Of a DNA stretch of 64,000 bases, positions 1 through 9,037 are shown piece after piece. Below the pieces are notes generated by a model, which searched no databases, was not told where the DNA came from, and saw only the letters and a list, made by a program, of their open reading frames with translations. The DNA is from Clostridium bornimense (GTDB taxonomy: Bacteria > Bacillota > Clostridia > Clostridiales > Clostridiaceae): contig NZ_HG917868.1 of assembly GCF_000577895.1 (NCBI RefSeq), forward strand, positions 1,984,001-2,048,000, given 5' to 3'. The translations under genes were made by a program, and so were the position numbers. Positions within the stretch are counted from its first letter, which is position 1. Every line of letters begins with the position of its first letter.

Positions 1-465
1 CTCTTTACCAGGTATATATCCTTCTCTACTTATAAACCTTTGGGCAGCTCCTGCAGTATATACTCCTGCCTGCTTATTACCAGGTATATTAGTTATACCT
101 CTTGGTCGCTCTCTATATCCTGTAGCTAAAATTATTGTACTGCAAGAAATATTATATACTCCTTCTTCACTTACTATTTTTATTATTTTATCTCTTGTTA
201 TATCCAATACCATGGAGTTTAACTTTATATCTATTTTAAGTTCTTTAATTTCATCTATCAACCGTTGGATAAATTCTGGACCTGTTATCATTTCTTCATA
301 ATAACCTTTTCCAAAAGCATTATTTATATTAAAATTAAGCATTCCACCTAATTCTTCTCTTCTTTCTATTACTAAAACTTTTTTAGCTCCCTCTTTTTTA
401 GCTGTTATAGCACTTATAAGCCCAGCTCCACCGCCACCTATAATAACTGCATCATAATGGACCAT
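1..465 (-). CDS. NAD(P)/FAD-dependent oxidoreductase, N-terminal part (cut by window edge)
   Basis: The gene runs off the left edge; the first 155 codons are present. The start at 463-465 follows the SD GGAGGG. The protein opens with a Rossmann FAD-binding motif (YDAVIIGGGGAGL, residues 4-16), and a second FAD segment reads ILATGYRERPRG near residue 120, followed by YTAGAAQRF. This arrangement matches the pyridine-nucleotide disulfide-type oxidoreductases often found beside GlpA-like glycerol-3-phosphate dehydrogenases (family knowledge). No GlpA-like gene lies upstream here, so the substrate is unknown. A TATAAT -10 box reads on the minus strand at 500-505. Identity as a flavoprotein is secure; the specific reaction is not. 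Confidence 0.8.
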   Translation of the reverse strand, partial: MVHYDAVIIGGGGAGLISAITAKKEGAKKVLVIERREELGGMLNFNINNAFGKGYYEEMITGPEFIQRLIDEIKELKIDIKLNSMVLDITRDKIIKIVSEEGVYNISCSTIILATGYRERPRGITNIPGNKQAGVYTAGAAQRFISREGYIPGKE

Positions 466-657
466 TTTATACCCTCCACTATTTTTTATTTCCCTACTAA
501 TTATACCTTTTTTCTATTCACTATTCCATATAATGAATAAAAGTAGGATTAAAACAAATACTATTAATGTCCCCTAAAAATATCATATACCCCTTTATCC
601 TATAATTTCCTATTGGAAATTTAATCTTACCCAATACTTAACCCTTTAATTACATAG

Positions 658-688
658 AAAGCTGTTGCACAAAATGTGTAACAGCTTT
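658..688. terminator. Bidirectional intrinsic terminator after the Lrp gene
   Basis: A 14-bp near-perfect inverted repeat (AAAGCTGTTGCACA with TGTGTAACAGCTTT) has a 3-nt loop and T-runs on both sides. It lies directly after the stop codon of the Lrp/AsnC gene and can end transcription in either direction. Nothing else was recognised between 466 and 657 apart from the probable promoter of the oxidoreductase gene. Confidence 0.8.
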
Positions 689-690
689 TT

Positions 691-1146
691 TTATAAGTCC
701 TTATTACAGTAAGAATCTACTTCTACACCTCTCGGTTCTACAGCTGTCGAGAAAACAATTTGCGTTTCTGTATTACCAAACCTTTGAAGTTGTCCAATAA
801 ATAAATCTAACTCCATAGTAGTATTATATGCAACTTTAAGTAACATAGAATATTTTCCAGTTACACAGTTACATTCTATTACATTCTTACATTTAGCGAT
901 AAAGGGATAAAATTCCGGTTTATCTTTTGGATCTACTTCTAAATTTATAAATGCAGTTATATTATATCCTAATTTTAATTTATTAATATTAGCTGTATAT
1001 CCTGTGATTACACCTAGCTTTTCTAATTTCTCAATTCGTGCTGATACCGCTGGCGGTGATAGAAAAACTTCTTCTGCAAGATGTTTTACCGGATATCTAG
1101 CATTTTCTTGTAAAAGTTTAATCAATTTTAAATCAATTTTGTCCAT
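691..1146 (-). CDS. Lrp/AsnC family transcriptional regulator
   Basis: A 151-residue protein of the usual Lrp/AsnC size. Residues 1-60 form the AsnC-type winged helix-turn-helix (MDKIDLKLIKLLQENARYP, then VSARIEKLEKLGVI). Residues about 66-145 form the RAM/ACT-like effector-binding domain that binds an amino acid and drives assembly of Lrp octamers (family knowledge). The start at 1144-1146 is chosen because GGAGG sits 7 nt upstream; a longer reading frame exists but has no SD. The gene lies between an FAD oxidoreductase gene and a mannanase gene, all on the minus strand but separated by terminators, so it is probably monocistronic. Its target is unknown. Confidence 0.9.
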   Translation of the reverse strand: MDKIDLKLIKLLQENARYPVKHLAEEVFLSPPAVSARIEKLEKLGVITGYTANINKLKLGYNITAFINLEVDPKDKPEFYPFIAKCKNVIECNCVTGKYSMLLKVAYNTTMELDLFIGQLQRFGNTETQIVFSTAVEPRGVEVDSYCNKDL

Positions 1147-1184
1147 ACATATTCCTCCATTGCCATATTTAGTATTTACAATGC

Positions 1185-1228
1185 AAAAAAGGCGTATTGA
1201 TAGGAAATAACTCCTCAATACGCTTCAT
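1185..1228 (-). terminator. Intrinsic terminator downstream of the mannanase gene
   Basis: Read on the minus strand, AAGCGTATTGA pairs with TCAATACGCCTT and is followed by a run of T. It lies about 95 bases after the mannanase stop and just before the Lrp gene. Outer ATGCAA/TTGCAT arms extend the dyad. Confidence 0.65.
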
Positions 1229-1322
1229 TGCATCTTATACTATATATTGTATATTTATATAATAAAGTTTTTTCCTCAAAAATACAATATATTCTAGAAT
1301 TTTTTTTATTTTTATTAAGATC

Positions 1323-3029
1323 TTATTTCGATGTCACTGTAAAGCTATCCATTAATGTCCAACCCCAGTTCTTTTGAATTCTTATAGTATTCTTTCCTGC
1401 TTTTAAATCTATTGTTCCGACAGAAACACTTTTAAAAGTACTTGTCTTAGGAAATTCAACATCTTTTATTTTGCTTCCATTTACATATAAAGTTTCAATT
1501 TTCTTATCATATGGAGATGCATATCTTATATCTAAGTTATAATTTCCTCCTTTTGGAGCATCTATTGTTACTTCTACATAATCTCCATCAGTCTCCATAT
1601 CATCAACATAACCACTTCCACTATAACCGCTTATTTTGTTATTTGAATATACTCCATGTAATATGCCTTCTTCAGCTTCAACTGTTATACTAGTAGCAGT
1701 AGTTGTTGTGTTACTACTATTTATCTTTTCTACCTTAATTGAAGATGTAATATTATCAAAGTTATGTTTATTTAAGTCACTATTATTAGATTTTTTCACC
1801 AATTTATTTCCTTTAAAATTATCATCTTCATATAGTGTTATCTTATATCCTGACTTTACTTTTACTGCTGAAACCCAGTCATTCTTTATTCCTAATTTCT
1901 TCATTTCGCTTAAAGTATAAGTCCCAACTTTAAGATCTACTTTTTTTCCCTTATATTTAACCTTTTCATAAACTGTTGCTATAGCTTCATCTTCTATATC
2001 AGTAGTATTTCCATTATCACTACTTCCTGAATATACAGAACAGATTTTAGATGTATTCTTAATTCCATCTTTGTAATTTAATAATACATTTCCCCACTCA
2101 CTAAATGAGTTTCCTGACCAATCATTTGCTATATCAAGATATTTCCATTCATCACCATTACCATACCATGACCATCCAATATACCCTACAGATTTTTCTT
2201 GACAATAACTCATAATTGTTTTTTCATCTACATCACCATTTGTATGCTTTATTCCAAACTCACCAATGCTAAGTGCTAACCCTTGATTTAATACACCGTC
2301 TATATTGTTTTTAATAGTGTCTGCATCTCCTCCAGCATATTCATACATATGTATTGAGAACATTGTATTTTTTTCTGAATCTGCATTAAATACTTCCTTG
2401 CCATAGTTATGTATAGATTTTGGATATTGTCCCCAACCCGCACAGTCAATCATGATAGTATTTTTGATACCAGCATTTCTTAACTTCGGAATGGCTTGTT
2501 TATATCCTTCTGCCCACTTCTTACCGTCCCAAGTTCCAAACCATTCATTTGCAATATTTAATATCACTGTATCTTCTTTCCCTATTAATGCATCTTTCAT
2601 TTTCACCCAGTAGCTCACTGCATTATTTAACTTTGAAATATCATCTGATCCTGTTGCATCATGAACTTCTACTACTGCTACAAGTTTATTTTTTTCACAA
2701 AGAGAAATAAGATTTTTTAAAGTATTTATATCATCATATCCCCATTGTTCTCCATCACCTACAGCTATCCTTACAGTATTAGCTCCAGTCTTTGCAATAG
2801 CTGATATAGCCGTCTCTTCATTACCTTTGTACCATGCATGAGCATGATTTATACCTCTCATAACGAACTCTTTACCATTTGCATCATAAAGCTTAGTTCC
2901 TTCTACTCTAAATCCGCTTTTAGAACTCGCTGCATATGCTGTCATTGATGTTGCCATAGCTACTACTTGCGCTAATACTATTGTAGCGACAATAATTTTT
3001 TTCTTCAATTTAGCTAAAAATTTTGCCAT
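1323..3029 (-). CDS. Secreted GH5 beta-mannanase with crystallin-like and CBM modules
   Basis: 568 residues. Residues 1-33 are a Sec signal peptide (Lys-rich start, hydrophobic core, AYA cleavage site). Residues about 38-330 are a glycoside hydrolase family 5 catalytic domain. The acid/base Glu162 is in NIANEWFG and the nucleophile Glu257 is in SIGEFG. The GINHAHAWY and VEVHDATG motifs resemble the bacterial mannanases of subfamily GH5_8. Residues about 350-436 look like a beta/gamma-crystallin Greek-key domain (two YEK.. and YEDDNFKG motifs). Residues about 446-568 resemble a CBM35/CBM6 carbohydrate-binding domain. The predicted role is extracellular hydrolysis of beta-mannan. An AAGGAG SD precedes the ATG, and a promoter is visible upstream. 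The mannan specificity is inferred. Confidence 0.9.
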   Translation of the reverse strand: MAKFLAKLKKKIIVATIVLAQVVAMATSMTAYAASSKSGFRVEGTKLYDANGKEFVMRGINHAHAWYKGNEETAISAIAKTGANTVRIAVGDGEQWGYDDINTLKNLISLCEKNKLVAVVEVHDATGSDDISKLNNAVSYWVKMKDALIGKEDTVILNIANEWFGTWDGKKWAEGYKQAIPKLRNAGIKNTIMIDCAGWGQYPKSIHNYGKEVFNADSEKNTMFSIHMYEYAGGDADTIKNNIDGVLNQGLALSIGEFGIKHTNGDVDEKTIMSYCQEKSVGYIGWSWYGNGDEWKYLDIANDWSGNSFSEWGNVLLNYKDGIKNTSKICSVYSGSSDNGNTTDIEDEAIATVYEKVKYKGKKVDLKVGTYTLSEMKKLGIKNDWVSAVKVKSGYKITLYEDDNFKGNKLVKKSNNSDLNKHNFDNITSSIKVEKINSSNTTTTATSITVEAEEGILHGVYSNNKISGYSGSGYVDDMETDGDYVEVTIDAPKGGNYNLDIRYASPYDKKIETLYVNGSKIKDVEFPKTSTFKSVSVGTIDLKAGKNTIRIQKNWGWTLMDSFTVTSK

Positions 3030-3068
3030 TTCATCATCTCCTTAAGTAACATTTTTCACCTGTTCTAC

Positions 3069-3097
3069 ATTTTATTATAAAATATGACATTTTTCAA
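3069..3097 (-). promoter_or_regulatory. Probable sigma-A promoter of the mannanase gene
   Basis: On the minus strand TTGAAA (3092-3097) and TAAAAT (3069-3074) are 17 nt apart and lie 40-70 nt before the mannanase start. A TATAAT overlaps the -10 region. No clear catabolite-response element was seen. Confidence 0.45.
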
Positions 3098-3144
3098 CCA
3101 TCATCATCATTTGTTTACTTTATTGTATTATTTTAAAAAAATAT

Positions 3145-3183
3145 AAAGAGCAATAAAAAATACATTAATTTTTATTGCTCTTT
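3145..3183. terminator. Bidirectional terminator after the BceB-like permease gene
   Basis: A perfect 15-bp inverted repeat (AAAGAGCAATAAAAA and its complement) has a 9-nt loop. It sits between the permease stop and the mannanase promoter, with T-runs on either side. Confidence 0.85.
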
Positions 3184-3195
3184 ATTTAAATTTAA

Positions 3196-5187
3196 TTATA
3201 TTTTATTTTCTTTAACCATCTTCTTAGCGCCTAAATATGTTGCAAGGAAATAACCTCCATAAACAACAACTAAAAGTACTATAGAAATAATTATTTGTGT
3301 CATCATTGATTCACTTCCAAAAAGACTTACAATATCTGATGATACTTTTAATCCAACTATTGAATGAACTATTGCTAAAGATAATGGTACCATAAAGTAT
3401 ATCGCTATTTGTACTAGTAATGATCTATTTATCATATTGTTATCAACACCAATTTTTCTAAGTAAATTGTACTTAGCAACATTGTCAGCACTTTCAGATA
3501 ACTGTTGTATAGCAAGAATTGCAGCTGTTGTTAATAAGAAAATTACTCCAATATATATAGCTAAGAATGATAACATTGCACCGAATCCTACAGAACTAGC
3601 TAGTAACTTCTCTTTAGTTATAGAAAATATATTATTATCATCTTCTATAGCATCATCAATAAATTTTGAAAAATTATTTTCAATATCTCCATTGTTATCT
3701 TTATAATTTAGTACTAACCATCCTTCCTTAATTTCTAGACCTTCAACTAAAGAATCTTTAATAATAAAAATACCACAGTTATTTTTCACCATCTCATTAT
3801 TAATTGTTATATCCATTAGTTCTAACTTGCTAGGTACAAGCTTCTTATCATTAATAGTTATTTCTTTATTACTTTTTAATGCTTTTTCAAGTCCACTTTT
3901 TGTTTCGCTAACATTAGAATATATAGCATATTCATTATCATTCAATACTACATTTTCCTCTCCTAACATATCTAATATCTTGTTAAAATGCGATAATTTA
4001 ATAACCCTCATAGAACTATTATTCATTACTGGATATAAACTCTTAGCTTTGTTACTTTCTTCTTCGCCTAAGTAATCTTTTAAACCAACATTACTATCAT
4101 AAAGTTGATAATTGACATAATCATTAGAAAACTCATCAATATTAAAACCTTTTTCTTTTATAGCTTCTTCTATATTAACACCTTCAAAGCTATATATTGT
4201 AGCATCTACCTTCGTTAAATCTTTCATATCAGAATTCATAGATTTACTCATCCCTAGTCCACCAGAAAGTGTACAAATTGCTACAAATAGCATAAGACAT
4301 ATAAAAGACATAGAAATAAATGTAGTATTAATTTTACTATTAATTTGACGTAACACAAACATATTTAAATTTTTAAGATATATTCTTTTGTTACTTTGCA
4401 CCAATCGTAATAAAAATCCAGATAATGAAAAGAAAAATAAAAATGTTCCTACAACACCTATTAATATTGTTAAAGAAAAATTACCATCTAACTCAGCTAT
4501 ACCGTTACTAAGAATTCTATGATATCCGTATCCTATCATAATAACACTTATTATAAAAATTATTACTGAAATCATTATATTTTTAGTCTTTAATGTCTCA
4601 TTTTTCTTTGCTGCTGTAAGCAAATCAATTAATTTAACTTTTCTAAGGGTTACAGAATTAAAAATCAACACAATTGAATATATAATAGCAAAGTATAAAA
4701 TAGTCTTTTTTAAAGCCTCCATTGAAAATACAAATTGAAATTTAGTTAAATTAACTTGAAATAATTTTGCTGTAAGTACTGATAAACCTTGTGATAAAAA
4801 TATACCAAGTATTGATCCAAGTACTAATGATATTAATCCTATAAATACAGTTTCTAAGAAAAGTATTCTTCCAATACTGCCTTTTTCCATACCTAAAGTC
4901 ATATAAATTCCAAGTTCTTTTTTTCTTCTTTTTATAAGATAATTATTAGCATATACAATAAGAAATCCTAGAACCCCTGCAATAAATACTGAAGCTACTG
5001 ACATAACTTTTCCAACCATTTCAAAGATTGATGCTTGATATTCTCCTATATCCATCATGATTTTCTGAGATTCTATAGAATTGAAAGTATAAAATATACA
5101 TACTCCAAATAATAAAGTTAAAAAGTATATTGTATATTCCTTAAAACTTTTCTTTACATTTCCTAAAGCTAATTTAAAATAAGTCAC
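3196..5187 (-). CDS. BceB-type ABC transporter permease (FtsX-like)
   Basis: 663 residues. The protein has the plan of peptide-detoxification permeases: one N-terminal TM helix, three TM helices around residues 45-165, further TM pairs near 195-260, a large extracellular domain (about 300-490) and three C-terminal helices. In BceB proteins the large loop binds peptide antibiotics (family knowledge). The start is taken as GTG at 5185-5187, 8 nt after GGAGG, giving MTYFKLALGNVKK, a typical BceB beginning. It overlaps the ATPase gene by 14 bases, so the two are translationally coupled. With the ATPase, kinase and regulator upstream it completes a BceRSAB-type resistance module. The exact antibiotic is unknown. 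Confidence 0.9.
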   Translation of the reverse strand: MTYFKLALGNVKKSFKEYTIYFLTLLFGVCIFYTFNSIESQKIMMDIGEYQASIFEMVGKVMSVASVFIAGVLGFLIVYANNYLIKRRKKELGIYMTLGMEKGSIGRILFLETVFIGLISLVLGSILGIFLSQGLSVLTAKLFQVNLTKFQFVFSMEALKKTILYFAIIYSIVLIFNSVTLRKVKLIDLLTAAKKNETLKTKNIMISVIIFIISVIMIGYGYHRILSNGIAELDGNFSLTILIGVVGTFLFFFSLSGFLLRLVQSNKRIYLKNLNMFVLRQINSKINTTFISMSFICLMLFVAICTLSGGLGMSKSMNSDMKDLTKVDATIYSFEGVNIEEAIKEKGFNIDEFSNDYVNYQLYDSNVGLKDYLGEEESNKAKSLYPVMNNSSMRVIKLSHFNKILDMLGEENVVLNDNEYAIYSNVSETKSGLEKALKSNKEITINDKKLVPSKLELMDITINNEMVKNNCGIFIIKDSLVEGLEIKEGWLVLNYKDNNGDIENNFSKFIDDAIEDDNNIFSITKEKLLASSVGFGAMLSFLAIYIGVIFLLTTAAILAIQQLSESADNVAKYNLLRKIGVDNNMINRSLLVQIAIYFMVPLSLAIVHSIVGLKVSSDIVSLFGSESMMTQIIISIVLLVVVYGGYFLATYLGAKKMVKENKI

Positions 5188-5944
5188 GTTGATCACCTCC
5201 AAGAAGGGTTACAACTTCTATTATTTTATTGAAAAACTCTTTTCTTGTGTCATTGCCTCTCACTATATCATTAAAGATTTTTCCATCTTTTATAAATAAA
5301 ATTCTACTAGCATAGCTTGCTGTAAAAGCATCATGAGTTACCATCATAATAGTTGCTTTTCTTTCCTTATTAAGAATCTCCAAACTTTCTAGAAGCATTT
5401 TTGATGACTTCGAATCCAATGCCCCCGTTGGCTCATCAGCTAAAATAAGCGACGGATTTGTAATTATTGCTCTAGCACAAGCGACTCTTTGCTTTTGACC
5501 TCCTGATATTTCATAAGGATATTTTTTTAATATCCCTTCAATATTTAAAGCCCTTGCTACATCCTTTACTTTGCCATCAATATCCCTGTGACTTACCTTA
5601 AGTATTGTTAAAGCCAATGCTATATTTTCATAACAAGTTAAGGTATCAAGAAGATTAAAATCTTGAAATATAAAACCTAACTCTTCTCTTCTAAACCTTG
5701 ATAATCTTTTGCTTTTAAATTTCGTTATATCCTCGTTAGCAATAAAAATATTTCCGCTACTGACCTTATCAATTGTAGAAATACAATTTAATAAAGTTGT
5801 TTTACCACTACCAGATGGTCCCATTATTCCAACAAATTCGCCCTTTTTAACATCAAAACTAATATTACTTATAGCCTTTGTAATATTACCTTTACTCCCA
5901 TAGTATTTTTCTATATTTTTAACTTTTACAATTTCGTTTGCCAT
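5174..5944 (-). CDS. BceA-type ABC transporter ATP-binding protein
   Basis: 256 residues, a single ABC ATPase of the MacB/LolD/BceA class. Walker A GPSGSGKTT, signature ISGGQKQR, Walker B LILADEPTGALD and the switch His in MVTHD are all visible. The start is the ATG at 5942-5944, 8 nt after AGGAG; an upstream GTG in the same frame is too close to the SD. It is encoded 94 nt after the sensor kinase gene and overlaps the permease gene. In BceAB systems the ATPase energises both peptide removal and signalling to the BceS kinase (family knowledge). Function in cell-wall-antibiotic resistance is inferred from the four-gene context. Confidence 0.92.
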   Translation of the reverse strand: MANEIVKVKNIEKYYGSKGNITKAISNISFDVKKGEFVGIMGPSGSGKTTLLNCISTIDKVSSGNIFIANEDITKFKSKRLSRFRREELGFIFQDFNLLDTLTCYENIALALTILKVSHRDIDGKVKDVARALNIEGILKKYPYEISGGQKQRVACARAIITNPSLILADEPTGALDSKSSKMLLESLEILNKERKATIMMVTHDAFTASYASRILFIKDGKIFNDIVRGNDTRKEFFNKIIEVVTLLGGDQRDLF

Positions 5945-6038
5945 AATCTTCACTCCTTTTCTCTCTAAGTAAAGATTACTACTATTTAATTTATGAAACC
6001 ATAGAACTATATAACAGCAATCTTACATTTTTGTTATA

Positions 6039-7055
6039 TTAGTTCTCAAAAATCATCATTCTATTAATAGGAAATAATATTGATACTGTAGTACTTTCTT
6101 TTTCTACAGATTGAATTCTAATAGATAATCCTAATTTTAAAGCAAGCTTCTTACATAAAAATAGCCCTATTCCTGTAGACTTCTTTCCTATCCTACCATT
6201 TTCTCCTGTATAACCTTTTTCAAAAACTCTGTTGATAGATCTTTTATTTATACCAATTCCATTATCCTCTATGTACAATATTACATTGTAATCTTTTTCC
6301 TCAGCATAAATTTTAATTATTTTTTCTTTCTTCTCCATATATTTTATAGAATTACTTATTATTTGATGTAATATAAACTCTACCCACTTAGCATCGGAAT
6401 AAACGATTCTATCACAGTCTTTTATATCTATTTTTATAGATTTTTCAATAAGAATATTAGCATTTCTTTTTATTACATTATTGATACAATTTTTTAAAGG
6501 TAATTCTTTTATAATATAGTCTTTCTCTATATTATTGCTTCTAGAATAAAATAATGATTGTTCTATATAATCCTCTACTTTTTCTAACTCTTCTTCTATA
6601 CTTTTTGTTATTTCATTTTTATTATTTTCTACAAGAAGTTTACAAGCAGCTATCGGTGTTTTAACTTCATGAATCCAAAGCTCTATGTATTCTCTATAAT
6701 CGTAAGTTTCTCTCTTTACTTCTGAAACTTTATCTTTCATGCTTTTTCCCATTTCTTCTATGATATTATAAAAAATTTTGCTTTCTAAAAAGCTACCATC
6801 ATCTACAACATCTGGTAACATATATTTCTCATGTAATTTTTCTAGTTTCTTTATAACTTCATTGTAATATTTTCTTTTGTTACTATAATCATAAATATAA
6901 AATATTAGTATACCAATAAAATTTAATATATTAGTAAAAACTATGGCATAAGTATTTACCGCCATAGCTTTTAAAAGAATCGATGTAAAAATCATTATTA
7001 TTATATTTATAGATATAAAAATTATCTTTTCCTTAAAATATTCTATAAAGTTCAT
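6039..7055 (-). CDS. BceS-like intramembrane-sensing histidine kinase
   Basis: 338 residues. Two TM helices (about 11-30 and 35-55) are separated by only a few residues, so there is no extracellular sensor domain. This is the hallmark of kinases that sense through a partner BceAB transporter. A coiled segment leads to the DHp helix with phospho-acceptor His129 in WIHEVKTPI, the variant H-box typical of BceS. The ATPase domain follows, with N-box HQIISNSIKY and G-boxes DNGIGIN and GIGLFLC. The ATG overlaps the regulator stop as ATGA, so the pair is co-translated. About 90 nt separate it from the ATPase gene, room for a regulated promoter. Confidence 0.92.
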   Translation of the reverse strand: MNFIEYFKEKIIFISINIIIMIFTSILLKAMAVNTYAIVFTNILNFIGILIFYIYDYSNKRKYYNEVIKKLEKLHEKYMLPDVVDDGSFLESKIFYNIIEEMGKSMKDKVSEVKRETYDYREYIELWIHEVKTPIAACKLLVENNKNEITKSIEEELEKVEDYIEQSLFYSRSNNIEKDYIIKELPLKNCINNVIKRNANILIEKSIKIDIKDCDRIVYSDAKWVEFILHQIISNSIKYMEKKEKIIKIYAEEKDYNVILYIEDNGIGINKRSINRVFEKGYTGENGRIGKKSTGIGLFLCKKLALKLGLSIRIQSVEKESTTVSILFPINRMMIFEN

Positions 7056-7723
7056 ATTAGTATATATCCTTGACCTCTCTTTGTTTGTAAATACCCTTCT
7101 GCACCAATCTCTTCAAGTTTCTTTCTAAGCCTATTAACATTTACTGTTAATGTATTATCATCTATAAACTCATCTTCTTGCCATAAAGCTTTAATAATTT
7201 CTTCTCTTGATACTATCTTTTCCTTATTTCTTATAAGTGTATATAATATCCTACTTTCATTTTTAGTTAATTCTATTTTTGTCCCCCTATATTCCACTTC
7301 ACTAGTTGACATATTATACTTTAAATCCTTATAACTAAATAAATCTACATCACTATTACTATAAGTTCTCCTAATAATCGATGATATCCTTGCTAATAAA
7401 ATTTGAGTATTATATGGCTTAGTAATAAAATCATCAGCTCCTAAATTCATACTCATAAGTTCATCTACTTCACTATCTCTACTAGTAACAACGACGATTG
7501 GAACATTAGATTGTTTCCGTATTTCTCTGCATATATAATATCCATCGTAAAAAGGCAGATTTATGTCTAACAAAATAACATTAGCCTCACTTTTTAAGAC
7601 TTCTTCTACTATATTTTCAAAATCTGTAGAATATATTGTCTCATAGCCATATCTATCTAAAAATGTTGTTAACTCTTTTCTGATTATTTCTTCATCTTCA
7701 ATTATAAAAATCTTATATTTCAT
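7052..7723 (-). CDS. BceR-like OmpR-family response regulator
   Basis: 223 residues. The receiver domain (1-115) has Asp9/Asp10-type acidic residues in IIEDE, phospho-acceptor Asp53 in LLDINLP and the conserved Lys in ITKPY. A winged-helix trans_reg_C DNA-binding domain occupies about 125-222. The start is the ATG at 7721-7723 because GGGGG lies 5 nt upstream; six further codons are open in frame but lie across that SD. It is the first gene of the RR-kinase-ATPase-permease set and probably activates the transporter genes when the kinase is stimulated. The Hsp33 gene ends 25 nt upstream, so some read-through transcription is likely. Confidence 0.92.
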   Translation of the reverse strand: MKYKIFIIEDEEIIRKELTTFLDRYGYETIYSTDFENIVEEVLKSEANVILLDINLPFYDGYYICREIRKQSNVPIVVVTSRDSEVDELMSMNLGADDFITKPYNTQILLARISSIIRRTYSNSDVDLFSYKDLKYNMSTSEVEYRGTKIELTKNESRILYTLIRNKEKIVSREEIIKALWQEDEFIDDNTLTVNVNRLRKKLEEIGAEGYLQTKRGQGYILI

Positions 7724-7748
7724 AAATTCCCCCAACACCATTCAATTG

Positions 7749-8615
7749 TTATAACATTTTACCTAATTCATCAATTTCTAAAACATAATTTTTACCACAA
7801 AAATGACAATTAACTTCTATAGGCTTTCCTTCTTTAATAATCTCTTCTATATCTTTTCTTCCTATACTTGCTACAGCTTTAGTAACTCTTTCTATACTAC
7901 AATTACAGCTATATTTTGTTTCTGTATTTTCCATTATCTCTAATCCAAAATCCCCTAAAATTTCTTCTAAAATATCTTCAGGTGTCTTTCCTTCATCTAA
8001 AAGCTGTGTAATTGGTTTAATATTGCTTAATTTTTCTTGCAATCTATCAATAACTTCTTCATCAGTATTTGGCATAAGTTGTATTATAAATCCTCCAGCA
8101 TGTTTTACTGTATTATCTTTATTCATAAGAACACCTAATGCTACTGAAGACGGTACTTGATCTGACGTAACAAAATAATATGTTAAATCTTCAGCTATCT
8201 CACCTGAAACTAAATGAGTTTGACCTATATATGGTTCTCTAAGTCCCATGTCTCTTATAACACTTAAAACTCCTAATCCTAATGCCTTACCTACATCCAA
8301 CTTTCCTTTATCACTAGGTGGTAACATAACATCTGGATTTATTACATATCCTTTTACATTAGCATTAGGATCTGCTGTTACAGTAAGTCCTTTTATAGGC
8401 CCATCACATTTAATTTGTAATGTTAATAAATCTTTAGTTCCTTTCATCATTGTTCCCATCATACCTGCGGCAGTCATGAGTCTACCTAATGCTGCCGTTG
8501 CAATGGGACTTGTATTATGTATATTTTTAACCTCTTCAACTAAATTTCTTGTAGTTGATGCAAAGGCTCTTATTTGATTATTTGCTGCTGTTCCTCTTAT
8601 AATATAATCTTTCAT
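7749..8615 (-). CDS. hslO: Hsp33 redox-activated chaperone
   Basis: 288 residues, normal family length. Hsp33 is a cytoplasmic holdase switched on by oxidation of a zinc-binding Cys centre (family knowledge). The C-terminal CxC (YSCNCS, about residues 238-242) and CxxC (CHFCGK, about 271-276) motifs are intact, so redox switching is expected. The N-terminal half shows the usual GTAANNQIRAFASTT start and the TAAGMMGTMMKG motif. The gene is followed closely by the BceR-like regulator gene but has no evident functional link to it. Confidence 0.95.
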   Translation of the reverse strand: MKDYIIRGTAANNQIRAFASTTRNLVEEVKNIHNTSPIATAALGRLMTAAGMMGTMMKGTKDLLTLQIKCDGPIKGLTVTADPNANVKGYVINPDVMLPPSDKGKLDVGKALGLGVLSVIRDMGLREPYIGQTHLVSGEIAEDLTYYFVTSDQVPSSVALGVLMNKDNTVKHAGGFIIQLMPNTDEEVIDRLQEKLSNIKPITQLLDEGKTPEDILEEILGDFGLEIMENTETKYSCNCSIERVTKAVASIGRKDIEEIIKEGKPIEVNCHFCGKNYVLEIDELGKML

Positions 8616-9037
8616 TTTTATCCTCCGTCTTATTCAATTAGAAACATTAATTCTTTTCCATTTATAATTTAATCTTGTTTATAAAGAAATTATAACATAC
8701 TAGTATTTATTATATTTAATTTATACAATTTTAAAATAATGAATTTTAAAACTCAATTTCTTGCATTTTATATTACACTTAAAGTCTTATGTAATATAAT
8801 AATATTACTTCATATAAAATAAGGTTCCAACAACTTCTTTATATCAATATACACACCGTATATATTGTTTTATATATATTTCTTTTAAGAAAATTTACAA
8901 TTAATATACAATATGCATCATGTAAAATATAGATATATTTCACGAAAAATGGTATCATATTATTATCATAATTATGCGTAAATTGACTAAATTCATTTTC
9001 ATAAATTCATTTTATAAATTATATTGGGGGGATTATT
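8616..9037. other. AT-rich divergent intergenic region, no gene seen
   Basis: 422 bases between the divergent hslO and yitT-like genes. On the minus strand a TATAAT (8689-8694) may be the hslO -10 box. A short dyad GTAATAT-AATA-ATATTAC lies at 8790-8807 and a TATATAT-rich dyad at about 8857-8880. A TTGACT at 8983-8988 could be a -35 box for the plus-strand gene, but no well-spaced -10 follows. No ORF with an SD was found. Confidence 0.4.
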
